A stretch of DNA of 64,000 bases, from NCBI RefSeq assembly GCF_010015585.1, contig NW_022985074.1:496026-560025 (forward strand). Reading direction: 5' to 3'. The position numbers and the translations under genes are program-made. The stretch comes from Eremomyces bilateralis CBS 781.70 (lineage: Eukaryota; Ascomycota; Dothideomycetes; Eremomycetales; Eremomycetaceae). Below, one piece after another: positions 1 through 11,349 of the stretch; the first letter of the stretch is position 1, and the number at the start of each line of letters is the position of its first letter. Under the pieces are notes generated by a model that saw only the letters and a program-made list of their open reading frames with translations, searched no databases and was not told where the DNA came from.

Positions 1-1
1 T

Positions 2-193
2 GATGGGCTTGAATTAGCTGTACAACGTCGGGATCAAGATATAATCAGTGAAAATGGTACTTCTAATGACGTTCCCGCAAGGCGCCAGCGACGTTGCGGA
101 CGCTGTCGCGAGCCAGGACATCGCGTTGAGACCTGTACAATGCCTCAATTAGCTATACCAGAAAACGTAGATCCTAGCCTACTTCCTAATTAA
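2..193 (+). mobile_element. C-terminal end of a Tc1/mariner (Pogo/Fot1-like) DDE transposase
   Basis: The window opens inside a reading frame that ends at the TAA at 191-193. Its last 63 codons hold a basic stretch followed by a zinc knuckle, C-G-R-C-R-E-P-G-H-R-V-E-T-C (CX2CX4HX4C). Fungal Pogo/Fot1-type DDE transposases commonly end with this arrangement. The catalytic domain would lie left of the window, so I cannot say whether the copy is whole. The next 120 bases are rich in GGGCGACTCG-type direct repeats (near 256-285) and may be the 3' terminal region. The alternative is another CCHC-bearing element. Confidence 0.6.
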
Positions 194-337
194 TAAATTG
201 CTTCAGTAGTTGTTGAGATATTCAGGTTACGGTAGTGGGCCACGGTTGAGGTGGGCGACTCGGTGGTTTGGGCGACTCGCTGGTGGATTACGTTAAGTTA
301 ACTAGTTAAAGCTAAGTTTTAAGTATAGCTTCTCATA
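194..337. other. Probable 3' flank of the transposon
   Basis: After the transposase stop there is a short stretch with two near-copies of a GGGCGACTCG motif (around 256-265 and 271-280), then AT-rich DNA with TTAACTAGTTAA at 297-308. It could include the terminal inverted repeat. The partner repeat lies outside the window, so the end of the element cannot be fixed. Confidence 0.3.
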
Positions 338-913
338 TCACCAATCTACACCACTACAATTATTTCTAAGAGAAGAGTTCTCCGAAACGAACGCGATAAG
401 TTTTGACCCCTTTTCGCGCCTGAACCTAATTATATTATTCACTTCCATATCATTGATCGTCCGGATAGCTACATCGACAACGGATTGCCATTCTGTCTGG
501 GGAGATTTGAGTGGTAATTTGTCCAAAGTGAAGCCGTCGACGAATTCCATCAGAAACCCAAGACAGGAGGAATGTTTTCCAGTTGAGGTTATCGACGCTA
601 GCGAGGTAGCGTTGATGAAGACGTGTCCGTATATGTTTAGGTTAGGCGTACCATGGTACTTTTACAGTCTTTGGTAAGCCTCACATTCCTCGTCTACTGA
701 GGCCATCCAAAGTCAGAGGTTGAGGCTATGCTCGGCCTCAGTTAGCATGTGGCACCGCTCCTCATTAATGGACCCCTGTGTGAAGAACTTGTTGGTGCTG
801 CCATCAAGTACTACCTTCTGGTATTCAGGTTCTAGGCCCCTGGACCACGTAGGATAACAAAACATTGTCCTCATTTCATTGCAGAATCGGCAGTCGAATG
901 GTTTCAGCACCAT
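338..913 (-). pseudogene. Relic of a fungal protein-kinase-like gene
   Basis: On the minus strand three pieces follow each other: a segment with LKPFDCRFCNEMR (713-913), a segment EECEAYQRL then KYHGTPNLNIYGHVF (about 560-690), and MEFVDGFTLDKLP followed by WQSVVDVAIRTINDMEVNNI (338-550). The order E-x-E-A-Y-x-R-L, then G-x-P-x-x-Y-G, then MEFVDG resembles the N-lobe and hinge of the many uncharacterised kinase-like proteins of moulds. One in-frame stop and one frame change separate the pieces, and no catalytic HxD segment follows. I read it as a broken, truncated host gene. The family assignment is by pattern only. Confidence 0.4.
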
Positions 914-1920
914 TCGACGTCGAAGTCCAGGCCGGGAGTATTCAATCGGACTGGCATGACACGAGACATCGTAGTGAACGACTCAAAGATGATATAGATG
1001 ACGCAAGCAGAAGAGACTTGGAACCAACGCTGATACCGCCAACCACTGTAGCGAGACGACTTCTCGGATTACAAGCTCGGCACTTGAAAAAACGTCCCCG
1101 TCGACGCCTAGATTGACGCCGTCACTGTGGACCAACAGGTCCGTACCCTGGACACAAACAGCGGGTGTTCCTATCCGAGAGGAGATGACGGAAGCAAATC
1201 CACGGGCAGATCGTTCTTATAGTGAAATCCGTCGATGAGGCGACGGGCTCCTACCAGGTGATCATTAAGAAGCGTACGCATGGGTAACTTGGGGATCCTT
1301 GTGGCGGATTTCTAAAAGACGGCGGAAGTAGAGGTTGCCAGGAAAATAATGGGAAGGTCGGGATTTGAACTTGGAATTCGAGAAATATAAATAGAGACGA
1401 CCAGAGTTTGATAGGAACTTGACAAGAGTTGGTAGAGCGAGGACTTTACCATGCCTTTTATAACTGCACAGCAGGTAAATGGTCAAAAGAACGAATATCA
1501 TCTTACTCCACCTGAGGAACAACGAAGATTCATTCAATTGACTAGTCTACCACACTCGTAAAAATGAACCGCAGAGGCTGTTTAGGTCTTCAATCCCAAC
1601 TGCGCGAGTCGGCTTGAATTGGCGATATATAGCCCGACTCCAACTTGAGGTTTTTTCTTGATATGCAATGTGTAACCAGCGCTGTCCCTGTCGGGTATGG
1701 TGTATCCAACAGAAAGTAGAGAGTCTTCCTTCTTCCATCCTTGCGATATTTCAAACACGCTCTTTTGTACAACCGAACACATCTCGTGCCAGGTACCCGT
1801 AAAACGCCATGCCATGCAATGCGAATAATGCGCCTCTATTGCCACGCTTCAATGATTTCCAGTCCCTCGCTCGTGATCGTACAGTAACCCCGCCATTTGT
1901 CCGTTGGGTATCGATCGTCG
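914..1920. other. Gene-free stretch, about 1 kb
   Basis: Only short overlapping frames occur here (for example 1582-1845 on the minus strand). None shows a recognisable domain or exon boundaries that join into a longer product. The right end would carry the 3' UTR of pam16. Confidence 0.4.
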
Positions 1921-2395
1921 CTATCTGTCCTTATACACCTTCGGCTTCCACCCCTCCTTCGCCTCCTCCGCCGTCTCCGCCGCCTCTGCCTTCGTCCGCA
2001 CCTCCATCTCTATCCGCTCCCGCGCCCTTAAAATCTTGCTCTGCAGATAAAAGCTCCCCCCCTTCTTCGGGTCGTTCTGGTCGAATAGTCGCTTGAATCG
2101 TTCCATGACTTGCTCGGCGTTCATGGCACCGCCCTTCGGAGGGGCCACGTCGAGAATCTTGCATGCTTCGTCGAGGGTGAGGCCGGAGGATGCGAAGGTG
2201 CCCCCGGAGCTGGAGTTCTTACCGCCGGCGGCGGCGTATTTTTGGGAGGCGGAGGCTTGTCGATAGGCTTCGGCGAAGGCACGGCCGACTACTCGGGTGC
2301 CGGTCAGGACAACCTGCGTGATGATTCGGTGCGCCTGAGACTGTTAGCCACAGGATAATGGACATCAGTGTTGTTGTAGCCAATTCGCATACCAT
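1921..2395 (-). CDS. pam16: Mitochondrial import motor subunit Pam16/Tim16
   Basis: J-like regulatory subunit of the presequence-translocase import motor. It pairs with Pam18 at the matrix side of TIM23 and restrains Pam18 stimulation of mtHsp70. Exons: 2395-2393 (the ATG only) and 2334-1921. The intron 2392-2335 starts GTATGC, has GCTAAC near its end and ends CAG. Product 138 aa, the usual size. It begins MAHRIITQVVLTG. Then come RVVGRAFAEAYRQA, a short Ser/Gly linker and the J-like fold (LTLDEACKIL, MNAEQVMERFKRLFDQND, KGGSFYLQSKILRARERIE), with a charged Ala/Glu tail. The D-N-D at the HPD position of true J proteins is as expected for Pam16. The start is fixed by the conserved MAHR and the intron phase. 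Confidence 0.93.
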
Positions 2396-2775
2396 TTCTT
2401 CAAGGCGCAAGCTTGAAATGCGTGTCAAGCTATGGCCTTATTAAATTGCGACTTAGAGCGCCCGGGACGGAGATACTGATAAGGTCGAGGTGCTTGAATC
2501 ACGTTCTCAAAGAAAATCTTGGGATGAAGTCGGGATCGGCTGATGTTCGGCTTTCGGGAAAATGTTGCGATGCATTGCACGTGACCAAGGTGAGATCTTC
2601 AGGGGTATTTACAGCTTCATTATTTCCGGTTCCGGAATTTCACCTCGTGTGTTGACATTGGCCTTTCATAGTGACAAAGAATATTCTACTCAACCAAGAA
2701 TGCTTGACAGGCAGACAGGCTAGATGGGCACTGTCAAATCATGCGAACGTACGGCAATCCAAACTCTCAATTTCT
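2396..2775. other. Intergenic, pam16 5' side to LITAF gene 3' side
   Basis: It holds the presumed pam16 promoter/5' UTR and the 3' flank of the next minus-strand gene. I see no gene or repeat. Confidence 0.4.
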
Positions 2776-3819
2776 TCAATGCCGCCAGATATGGACATGC
2801 GTTCCTTGTATTACGCCATGCGTAGCAAGTCGAGTGCCACAAATCCTACACCGGTGTTCCGAGTCTCGCATTCCTGTGAGAGCATACGGCATCCAGAAGC
2901 AGAGGAAGCAACCGCAGAGGAGTAGCGCGACGGCGGAGGCACTAGAACCAGGTACAGTGATCAGCAAGTGATATCTTTTCTTGCCTATGGCTTCATGAAA
3001 GTGTAATACGGTATGCACACTCACTGTTGTGTCAATCCCACTTTCCGCTTGACTTTCGACACGAGAGTATTTCCGCAATTGGGACACAGCACAGGAGAAG
3101 GACCAGACCCTAGTGTGTGCAGAGGGACAGAGGGACCTTGATAGCCAGCACTCGATTGGGACTCTTGGTCATATCTGGTATTGACAATCCGGAGTTGCGT
3201 CTCAGCATCGATGATGTCCTCGGCCCCGTTGTCTAACATAGCTCTTAGCAGTCCATTCGCAAGTCAGAGAACCAATCGTACATTGATGGAGCTGCGCTCT
3301 GCGAAACGCTATCTTCGCCTCCTCGCGTGCTCTTGCTTGACGGCGCCGCTCCATCTTCTCGGCCTTGGATGCATCCTTCTCCGCTGCTTTGAAGCCCTTT
3401 CTCTCTGCCTTCTGAAGGGTTTTCGATTCCTTTCTAACGATCTTGCGTCGTTTCTTGTCGATCTTTGCCTCTTCGTCACTGAGTCTGCAGTGCGCACGCT
3501 GCAGTTTGACGTCTTGTTTGAGTAGCTTGTAGTCTAGCCCTTCTGGATCGAGACGATCGATGGGCGTTGAAGGGATAAAGGAAGAATGAGGTATTGTTCC
3601 AGTCTCTTGCCCCTGAGTGGGTGGTACATCGGACGGGGTATGTGTGGCCGTGGAACGTAGAGGAGTGGCCGCTACGTCTTGCATTGCCATAACCACGGGA
3701 TTATCGCTGTCGTGTGCGCTCTGAATGAAGAGCTTCTTAGAAGCCTGGAATACTCGACATTTGCGAGACGGAAGATCGGCGGACAGCCAAGTAATCTCAC
3801 CTGGGTAGAAAGATCGAAT
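2776..3819 (-). CDS. LITAF-domain membrane-associated zinc-ribbon protein (5' end unresolved)
   Basis: Visible exons: 3819-3282, 3241-3025 and 2941-2776. Phases match across both introns. The C-terminal domain has CPNCGN (exon 2), a hydrophobic segment ASAVALLLCGCFLCFWMP (exon 3) and H-R-C-R-I-C-G-T. Together these are the split CXXC...HXCXXC zinc ribbon with a membrane-dipping helix typical of LITAF/SIMPLE proteins, which act at late endosome or lysosome membranes. Upstream there is a conserved-looking segment YPGEITWLSADLPSRK and a long charged coiled coil (about residues 90-165 after 3819). The frame is open to an acceptor-like TTCTAG at 3820, with no ATG before 3690. Either an unseen first exon lies beyond 3820 or translation starts at 3690. 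The first intron, 3281-3242, is only 40 bases. Confidence 0.75.
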
Positions 3820-4415
3820 CTAGAATCAGGATAAGGATAAGGATGGAGGAAACAGACTATTTAGACTGAGGGGATACATAAATCTGAGGGATTATCTTGC
3901 GCGACGAAGGTAGCTGAAAAATGAGATAAGACAGTGGAGAGTAGACCGGTGATTTTCTGTAGAAGCCATGGCGATGTCGAGTTCCTGTAAAGGGTATCGA
4001 CCACCTTGGTTCCTTCCACTCTAAGGTAATTATCATAGGACAGTTTCAGCACATCACGATTAAGAAGGACTTGGCACCGCGATCAAATTCCAAAGTGAAG
4101 TTGCTTTTGCTCAACCATTACTCCTTTCAATATCATTCGAGTAATCTCAACCACATATCTGCAGATCCACCTATCTCACGCTCTCACGCTTAGCAGGCGT
4201 GATTCACACTAACCTTATTAAAAGTCCTCCAGAGAAGCGTTTGCACTGTGGATGATAACCCGGAGAAATCAACCCCGCATCCATCTACTCGACTATGCCA
4301 CTAAAAGCCCATATAGTCGCTCGAACGCCGGGCAGAAGAGCAAACGCGGCCTTTCCAATGCATGAACAAAATGAAATCCAGCTCTCAGCCAAACATGGGA
4401 AGATGGTCCAAGGAA
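3820..4415. other. Promoter or first-exon region of the LITAF gene and 3' flank of the RCC1 gene
   Basis: A 64-codon minus frame at 3861-4052 has no recognisable content. An ATG at 3969 on the minus strand could begin a short first exon, but I could not find donor and acceptor sites that fit. Nothing else is identifiable. Confidence 0.35.
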
Positions 4416-6420
4416 TTAGTGGCCGTTGACCTGCGGTTCATCCGCCACGGCAGTAAGCACTGAAAACTGGCCACCTGCCCCGGCCCAGTTAAGGGACCTC
4501 TCCCTAACAGCAGTGTTATCAATGAGGGTCATGGTGGTGACATCGTCATCGTTCCCGATACCCAATTGGTAGTTGGCATTGAAGCCAGTGGAGTAGGCTT
4601 TGCCCTCGGTCGTGACAACAAGGGTGTGGTCGGGACCGCAGCAAACCTGTTTCGCTCGGAGATCTAACCATGTTAGCTGGATCATGTAATGGAGAGTAGC
4701 AGGACTTACTGGGAAGGGCCATAGGCTGCAGCAGGATCTTGGGCTTGCCCGACTCATTCTTGCGGATCATCTCCTCGTCCTCTAAGGTGGCGGCTTGGAA
4801 GTCAATGCCAATCTGGCCGCCGTCCATTCGGCCCCAGATCAAACAATCTCCGTTCGCCGCGACCGCTGCCGAGTGGTGGTTCCCACCGGACAAGTGCGTC
4901 ACGCCTTTTCCACTCAATCCTTCGATCTTCTTTGGACGGGGAAGCATCGCGCTGTCGCCACCAGCGGTCTCCGGATCTCCAGCCTCACCGAACGAGTTGA
5001 GGCCCCAGCCCCAGACATCATCGTTCTGGTCGATGGCGAACGAATGGTATGAGCCGGCGGTGACGTAGCGAATCTTGCGACGATACATGCCAACTTCGCG
5101 GGGAACAAGGCTTTCCAGTCGACGACGTTCAACCGTGCGATATCCGAGTTGGTCGGTTTGGCCGCAGCCCCAAGCGGACACCTTACCTTTGTTGTCGAGT
5201 GCGAGGGCATGGTTAGCGCCGCAAGCGATCTGGACGATGTTCTTGAGGTTGGGAATAAGAACAGGGGTCTCCTGGACCATAACAAGTTTGTGCCCAGGTT
5301 CGGAGAATCCGAAACCCATAACGCCTTCATTGCTCTGCGAGGTATTATTAGCAAATTCATTCCCTAACCGTCTTGGAGGTCTTGTGGCATTTGTTTACGT
5401 ACTCGGAACGTTCCCCAACCATAAACTTGCCCGTTATCGGTGAGTGCGAAGCTGACGCTGTCACCCGCTGCAACTTGAACAAAATTGGTGCCTTCGGGGA
5501 AGTGCTTAGCAGAGACAGCCGTCGGGGTAGATTCACGAGGGTTCAACCCGGAATCTTCATCATCCGAGTCGGAATCTTCGGCGTCAATATCACGAAGTCC
5601 ACCTTCCCAGGCAGTGTCGCGGCCCAACGCGCCTTGATCGTTGACACCCCAGGTGAGGATGCGGTTGTCATGGGTGAGCGCCACATTGTGCATTCCTCCG
5701 GATGCGACCAAGACAATGCCGATCTGGTCGGCCGGGAGGAGTGGATTCAACCGCGGGCGCTTGACATCGATCGCGTTCTTCGCAGTGCCGAGACCCAGTT
5801 CTCCAGCACTGCCTTCGCCAAAGACGAAGACGTTGAGTCGGTCGGTTGGAGCTTGGTTGATGACGGGAAGGGTTGCAGGGGCCTTGGCCTTCTTGATCGG
5901 CTTTGCGGCGGCCTTCTCCGCTGGAGCCTTGGTTTCCTTCACCTTCTTGGCTGGCGGAGCCTCTGTATCGCCGTCGGCCTTCCTCTTGCCTTTCTTCGTG
6001 GTGCCGTTGGTCATTGGCGCGTCGGCCTTAGCGCCATTCTTAGGTTTAGGATGGTCGCCGTTGACGAGCTTGTCGCCGCTTGTCGGCGCAGCTGGGCAAC
6101 ATTGTTAGCCGATCATATAGACATGACGCTCCTCGAAATGGCTCACCTTTCTTCGCAGTCTCGGTCGCTGCCTTTGATGCTGCCTTTGGCTTTGTTGGCT
6201 TTGCAGCCGGCTTTGCAGCCGGTTTGGCCACGCGCTTCGATCCTGTCGACGTGGAAGTGGTCGTGCTTCCAGTTCCCGTGGTTCTCATAGAGCGGGCGGC
6301 GGTCGGTTCCTTAGGAGGGGCCGCTGCGGTGATCTTGCGCTTTGCAGACGTGTTTGCTGCCGGTGTTTTGGACTTGGAGGCCGTCCCGTTGGCCTTCGCA
6401 TTGGCTTTCTTGGGAGCCAT
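4416..6420 (-). CDS. srm1: Ran guanine-nucleotide exchange factor, RCC1 family
   Basis: Chromatin-bound exchange factor that loads GTP on Ran (Gsp1) in the nucleus and so sets the direction of nuclear transport. Exons: 6420-6147, 6091-5403, 5334-4710 and 4663-4416. All phases agree and give 611 aa. Residues 1 to about 165 are a basic Lys/Ala/Pro-rich tail (AKPAAKPAAKP, KKGKRKADGD, PPAKKVKET) likely to act as nuclear signal and DNA contact. From about 168 follow RCC1 propeller blades, seen as repeated GxxxxGQLG/WGxG units (VFGEGSAGELGLG, TWGVNDQGALG, VYGWGTFR, SAWGCGQTDQLG, VWGWGLNSFGEAG, IWGRMDGGQIG, STGFNANYQLG). An acidic loop DIDAEDSDSDDEDSG interrupts blade 2, as in fungal homologues. Intron donors are GTGAGC, GTACGT and GTAAGT. 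It is divergent from the phosphoesterase gene, 412 bases away. Confidence 0.95.
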
Positions 6421-6832
6421 GACGAAAGAACGTGATTGAGAAACGAAATAGACGAAATTGAGGAAAGGGTGGGATGCAATGAGAAAACAAACGATCCGAG
6501 GTAAAATGATGTCAGAGACGGGATGAAGTCAAAGAAGGATGTGACTGGGAATGTGAGAATGTAATAAAGAAGACGAGGTGTGCTGTTCAAGTACTGAAGA
6601 TTTCGGAGTTCCAAACATTCAACACACGAATCAGCCGGACAGGTGATGCGCGTCACTTCCGGGCCAACATGACTCAATAGCGGAACAATAGCAACTGGTA
6701 CTGCGTCAGTAGGCTTCCCTCGGTCATGTCAATAACAAACAGTCGAGTGTCAATAGACTTGTCAGTAGATGTAGTTGTTCCTGCGCAATACCATTTTGGT
6801 AGTGCTAGCCTCTACCGGCGCACAATAACACA
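6421..6832. promoter_or_regulatory. Shared divergent promoter, RCC1 homologue and phosphoesterase
   Basis: A 412-base gap separates two divergent start codons. It has pyrimidine-rich tracts on the side of each gene, but no motif that I can name with confidence. Confidence 0.4.
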
Positions 6833-8745
6833 ATGTTCACTCTATTGTTTGGCTGTTTGGCCATTGTCACTTCAGTCTGGGCTGCCCAACCGTCCGCACC
6901 AGACCCGATCCCAGCTCCGCTCCGAGACCTGCCTTGGGGTGAGCTCAACTTCCTTCACACGACCGACACCCACGGCTGGCTCGGGGGTCATTTACAAGAG
7001 TAAGAAGAGTTCGGGTGCATTTCCTGGTTCAAGACTGATGGGTTCCCAGACCGTCCTTCAGCGCCGACTGGGGCGACTACATCTCATTCACAGAGCATCT
7101 CGACAGGAAGGCGAACGGCGACAACGTCGACCTGCTCCTCATCGATACTGGAGATCGGGTAGAAGGGAATGGACTCTATGATAGTTCAGAGCCAAAAGGT
7201 CGCTACTTGTTTGATATTTATAAACAACAGCGCATCGATTTGATATGCTCGGGCAACCATGAACTCTACAAACGGAACTCGTCCGAGAATGAGTTCAACA
7301 AGACCGTCCCGCATTATAAGGATGGCTACATCTCCTCAAACATAGATATCTACAGTCCCGAGACTGGCGAGTTGGTCCCGCTTGCGCCTCGCTTTAGAAA
7401 ACTCAGAACACGCAATAAGGGCTACAACATCCTGGCGTTTGGTTTCCTATTTGACTTCACGGGCAATGCGAACAATACGGCGGTAAACACTGTCGAGGAT
7501 ACCATCGGGCAGAAGTGGTTTCAAGACGCTATCCGAGACGATGACCTTGACCTTATTGTCATTATCGGTCACATACCCGTCCGAAGCAAGGAGTACACTC
7601 TCCTGTTCCGGGCGATTCGATCCGTGAAGTGGGATATCCCGATTCAGTTTTTCGGCGGGCATATGCACATCCGGGACTTCAAAGTGTATGACCGCGTGTC
7701 AACCGCTATAGCGAGCGGGAGATTCATGGAGACCATCGGGTGGCTGTCGATCTCTGGGCTGCCTGATCCCGAGAAGCCGAAGGTCAAGATCAACGAGAAA
7801 CAGCGAAGTATCACCGCGAGTCCGTCGTTCTCGAGGCGGTATATCGACAATAACCTGTTCTCACTCATGCACCACGCGCGGATGAGCGCATCCGACTTCC
7901 CAACCAAAAAAGGCCAAGCGGTTTCAAAACAGATCGAGCATGCTCGCCACGCGCTGAATCTCGACAAAGTTGTCGGCTGCGCCCCTCAAGACTATTACCT
8001 TTCCAAGAGGCCGTACCCGTCGAGGGAGAGCATCATCACCTGGCTTGAAGAGCTCGTCCTCCCAACCGAACTTCAAAAGTCCAAGCGAAGCACGATCGGC
8101 ATCCCAGCGTTCGCCATTTTAAACACCGGTGCCATCCGATTCGATCTCTTCAAGGGCGTGTACACCCGGGACACCACTTTCTTAGTCTCTCCGTTCACCA
8201 GCGGATTCAAGTATATTCCTGACATCGAGGCCGAGACGGCTCGGAAAGTGCTACAGTTGCTCAATTCCCAGGGGCCCATCCTCGAGCAGATGGCGAAGGA
8301 GCACGGCGACCTCACCTGGCTTGCCCCACCTGAGCAAGTTGGCTGGCTGGCCCAAGAAGTGGAGGTTGGTCCAAAACTTGCAGCTGCGCGAAGCGACCAA
8401 GTTGTCTTCGGGGACGACGGTCATAAACACGACGATCTGGTGCCGGGTTATACCACCAATGATGACCATGGAGACGACGGAGATGACACGATACACCAAG
8501 CCGTCAAGTTCTACCAAATGCCAAACTGCATCATGGCCGAGGTGGGACCGAAAGATCCCAAGACTGTCGACCTGGCATACATCGACTTTGTCGAGCCGTG
8601 GGTGCTGCTGGCGTTGCGCTTCTTGGGCGTGAAAGTTCCCCCGGAGACGCCGCAGGTTTATATGGATGACAAGATCCTTGGCACCCATATAGAGGATTTT
8701 ATTCGAGGTAATATAGACTGGAAACCAAAGGATGGCCGATGTTAA
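6833..8745 (+). CDS. Secreted 5'-nucleotidase-type metallophosphoesterase
   Basis: Exons 6833-6999 and 7050-8745 (intron GTAAGA...CCCAG) give 620 aa. The first 18 residues, MFTLLFGCLAIVTSVWA, are a signal peptide, so the enzyme is secreted or enters the secretory pathway. All calcineurin-like metal motifs are present in order: TTDTHGW (DxH, about 49-55), DTGDRVEGNG (GDxxxxxN, about 94), SGNHELY (GNHE, about 124), GHIPVR and GGHMHIRD (GHxH, about 262-268). The C-terminal half has the 5'-nucleotidase-like segment AILNTGAIRFDLFKG, which would bind the nucleotide. It matches fungal proteins annotated as Ser/Thr phosphatase family or 5'-nucleotidase. The substrate is not known. There is no GPI signal at the end. 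Confidence 0.9.
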
Positions 8746-8924
8746 ATTTCTTGGTCTGGACATTAAGCGTGCCTGTTTCCTTTTCGCGGCCTGTCACTGT
8801 ATATCGGGAGTATAAACCTAGGTGTTAGTTGACATCCAAATTATGCTCTTGCCGCAAAGTTATCCGAGATATTTGAACTTTCATCTCGCCCCATTAATCT
8901 CACCATCTTGTACAGGTGTCGGAA

Positions 8925-10663
8925 TCAGTTCTTCACCAACTGATGGTTAGTGACTTCCGCCCCTAAGCCATCTCGTGCATCCCACCAACTTGCCCAGTCC
9001 ACTACCTTTCGCTTCAGTCGTGCCTCCTCGGCCGCAAACACCAACGCGTGGCTCCTCACAATATCATCAGGAGAACACCCGAGGTGCACGCTCTGTGCTT
9101 CTTCGACACTCATGGTTCCACTCAGAGCAGCTGATACAGCCTTAAGGAACTGCCGTATTAGGCCACTGTCCCCTCCTCCATGACCACTACCTCCGTGGGC
9201 AGGGTTATAGGTAGTGGACTTGCCCGAAGCAAAGTTGTGGACGGTGATCGTATCGCTGTCGTATTCCATCTCGCCCTCCGTGCCGTATATCCTCCCTCTC
9301 CTCTCGCAGATCTTTTCGGTCATGGCGGTCCTATGGCAAGGTCAATGGTCGATTTCGGGAGGCAGCGATGTCAGTAGTATCCACTTACATATGCATCGTC
9401 GCCGATTTGGCTGCTTTGCCCTGTTGGATAGAGCCATCACTGGACAGGACGTCGTCCCACTCGAGCACGACGGTCTGATCATCGCAGACATCATTATCCG
9501 ATTCCCAGACGCAGCGTCCAAACCAGTTTCGTTTCTTCACCTCTTCCTCCGGCATATCTACCGACCAATCTTCCGCCAAAACGTCGAGAAGCTTCGTCTC
9601 CGCGACTCCTTGACCTTTCGCATAAAACGACTCAATCTCAGGGACGACGATATCCACCGGCCAATTAATATTCCCCTCTGAAAACTGTTGATCCCGGTAG
9701 ATCTTCTTTGCGCTGAATTTGCAGGATGGCTCAATGGGGCATTGCAGGCAATTGGTGGCGTTCCCAGCTGCGGCGGGCTTTCTAGCACGGCGGAAGTAGT
9801 TGAGTCGACCAGTAGACGAGACGCGAGCGGGTAGATGAGGCTCTCGCGTGGACGTTGCGTCCCCGTTGTCCCGAGGTGGCGTGGAGAGTAACCAGAGCAA
9901 AAAATCAAGGTCGTGACAGGATTTTGTCAGGAGGGACGGCGCTGTTCGGTCCTCCCGTCGCCAATTGCCTCTGCAATAACGTTAGCTTTCGTCCCACGTC
10001 CCATTTATTTAGAGTGACTTCAACAAACCTAACATAGCTATGCGAAAAATGCCACCACCCTACCGGCTCCGTATGCTCGACATTCAGAACCTCTCCTATA
10101 ATTTTCTGCTCCACGACTAGATCTCGCAGCATCATGTTATGCGGGCTATACCTCAGCACATGACAGATCGCGAAGACTCTCTGCTTCTCCACCTCTTCCA
10201 TCTGTCGGGCCTTGATCAACGCGTGAATGTCGTTGACGTCCTTCAACCGCGTTGCCAGCGGTTTCTCGCAGAGGATGTGAACCCCCAGCGGCCAGACTGC
10301 CTGGATAACGGCGGTGTGCATCGCATCCTGCACGCAGATGAACACCGTGTTGACGACGACATCCTCATCCCCGCCTGCGTCAATTGCGCTCGTGCTCTGC
10401 CCATAGCCCTGTCTGAGCCGCCGCGCCTTCTCATACACCACCCAATCTTCCCAGCTCTTGAACGACTCGGCCTTCTTCGGACTTCTGTTTCCCCAGATGT
10501 ATTTCGCCCCAAAATCATTTTTTCGCCAATCGTTGATTTCTGCGATGGCCACGATTCTCCCAAGGTTATCCTTGTCGGACACATTGGAGATCAGCTTTTT
10601 GGAGTAGGACGATCCTCGGGACCCGGCTCCGATGACCAGGATGCGGGGAGTGGTTTCAGACAT
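8925..10663 (-). CDS. Gfo/Idh/MocA-family NAD(P)-dependent oxidoreductase
   Basis: Exons 10663-10029, 9970-9389 and 9330-8925 give 540 aa with matching phases. The Rossmann fold starts at residue 7 (RILVIGAGSRGSSYSKKL, GxGxxG type). The catalytic-lysine motif of the family, CEKPLATRL, is near 136-144, followed by FAICHVLRYSPHN. The C-terminal domain contains a CLQCPIEPSCKFSA Cys cluster and TEKICERRGRIYGTEGEME. Proteins of this kind oxidise sugars, inositols or related substrates. Nothing here identifies the substrate. The ATG at 10663 was chosen because no earlier in-frame ATG exists. The donor of intron 1 is GTTTGT, chosen because only it keeps the frame YVRGNWRRED. Confidence 0.9.
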
Positions 10664-11349
10664 GCTCAATCGCGTTGGGAAGCTGACGAATGTTTATTTG
10701 TTGCTGTTAGATGGATTGGTTTTCAGGTCCGACAATGGGTCATATACCGGATTGCTTCCACGGTCGATGTAACCGTGTCATTGAACCGGAGCTTAAAGTG
10801 TTGCCTAATACGGTAGTACCCTGCCCATGCACGACGACGGACGAGATACGAGCATATAAAGGTTGGACAGGGATTCCTATGATAGTCAGGTAGCACAGCA
10901 TGTATTGAAGCTTGCATAATGCAATTCACCAGCCGGTATCTAGAGCAAATCCGAGCTATCTTCCATGACTCCTGCTGGAAGGTTCGTTTAATCGAGGAAC
11001 TTTACTCAAATGCAGCCACTCAGAGTCCCAAGATGCTCGACAGAGTCCCAGGTAGGATACCTATCAGAGGCCCGCGTGTAAGTGTGACTGGCCGACCGAC
11101 GGCCGATAGTACGGGGTCTACTCTTTGATAGCAGATTTAAACCACCGTCGGTCACCACTTCATATCTAATAGCCTCGCATAGCCACGAAAGTATGAGCTC
11201 TCCATGTTGGCGGCGGTAGATTCGACTTGCAATCTGCAGGTAGTGCACCTGTCCTAGATCATCTGAAATACCCCAAGTAATCCGTTGATCCATGAGGATT
11301 AGTATATCCTTCAGCCCAGTGATGACTTCGGCCACTGCGGACAACCCCT
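10664..11349. other. Intergenic, about 0.7 kb
   Basis: Promoter side of the oxidoreductase gene and 3' side of tfb2. Short frames only; no repeat, RNA gene or domain seen. Confidence 0.4.

Noticed and set aside
5373-6290. Plus-strand open frame of 305 codons
   Set aside because: It lies antisense to the RCC1-homologue exons; the minus strand has full family sequence and matching splice phases.
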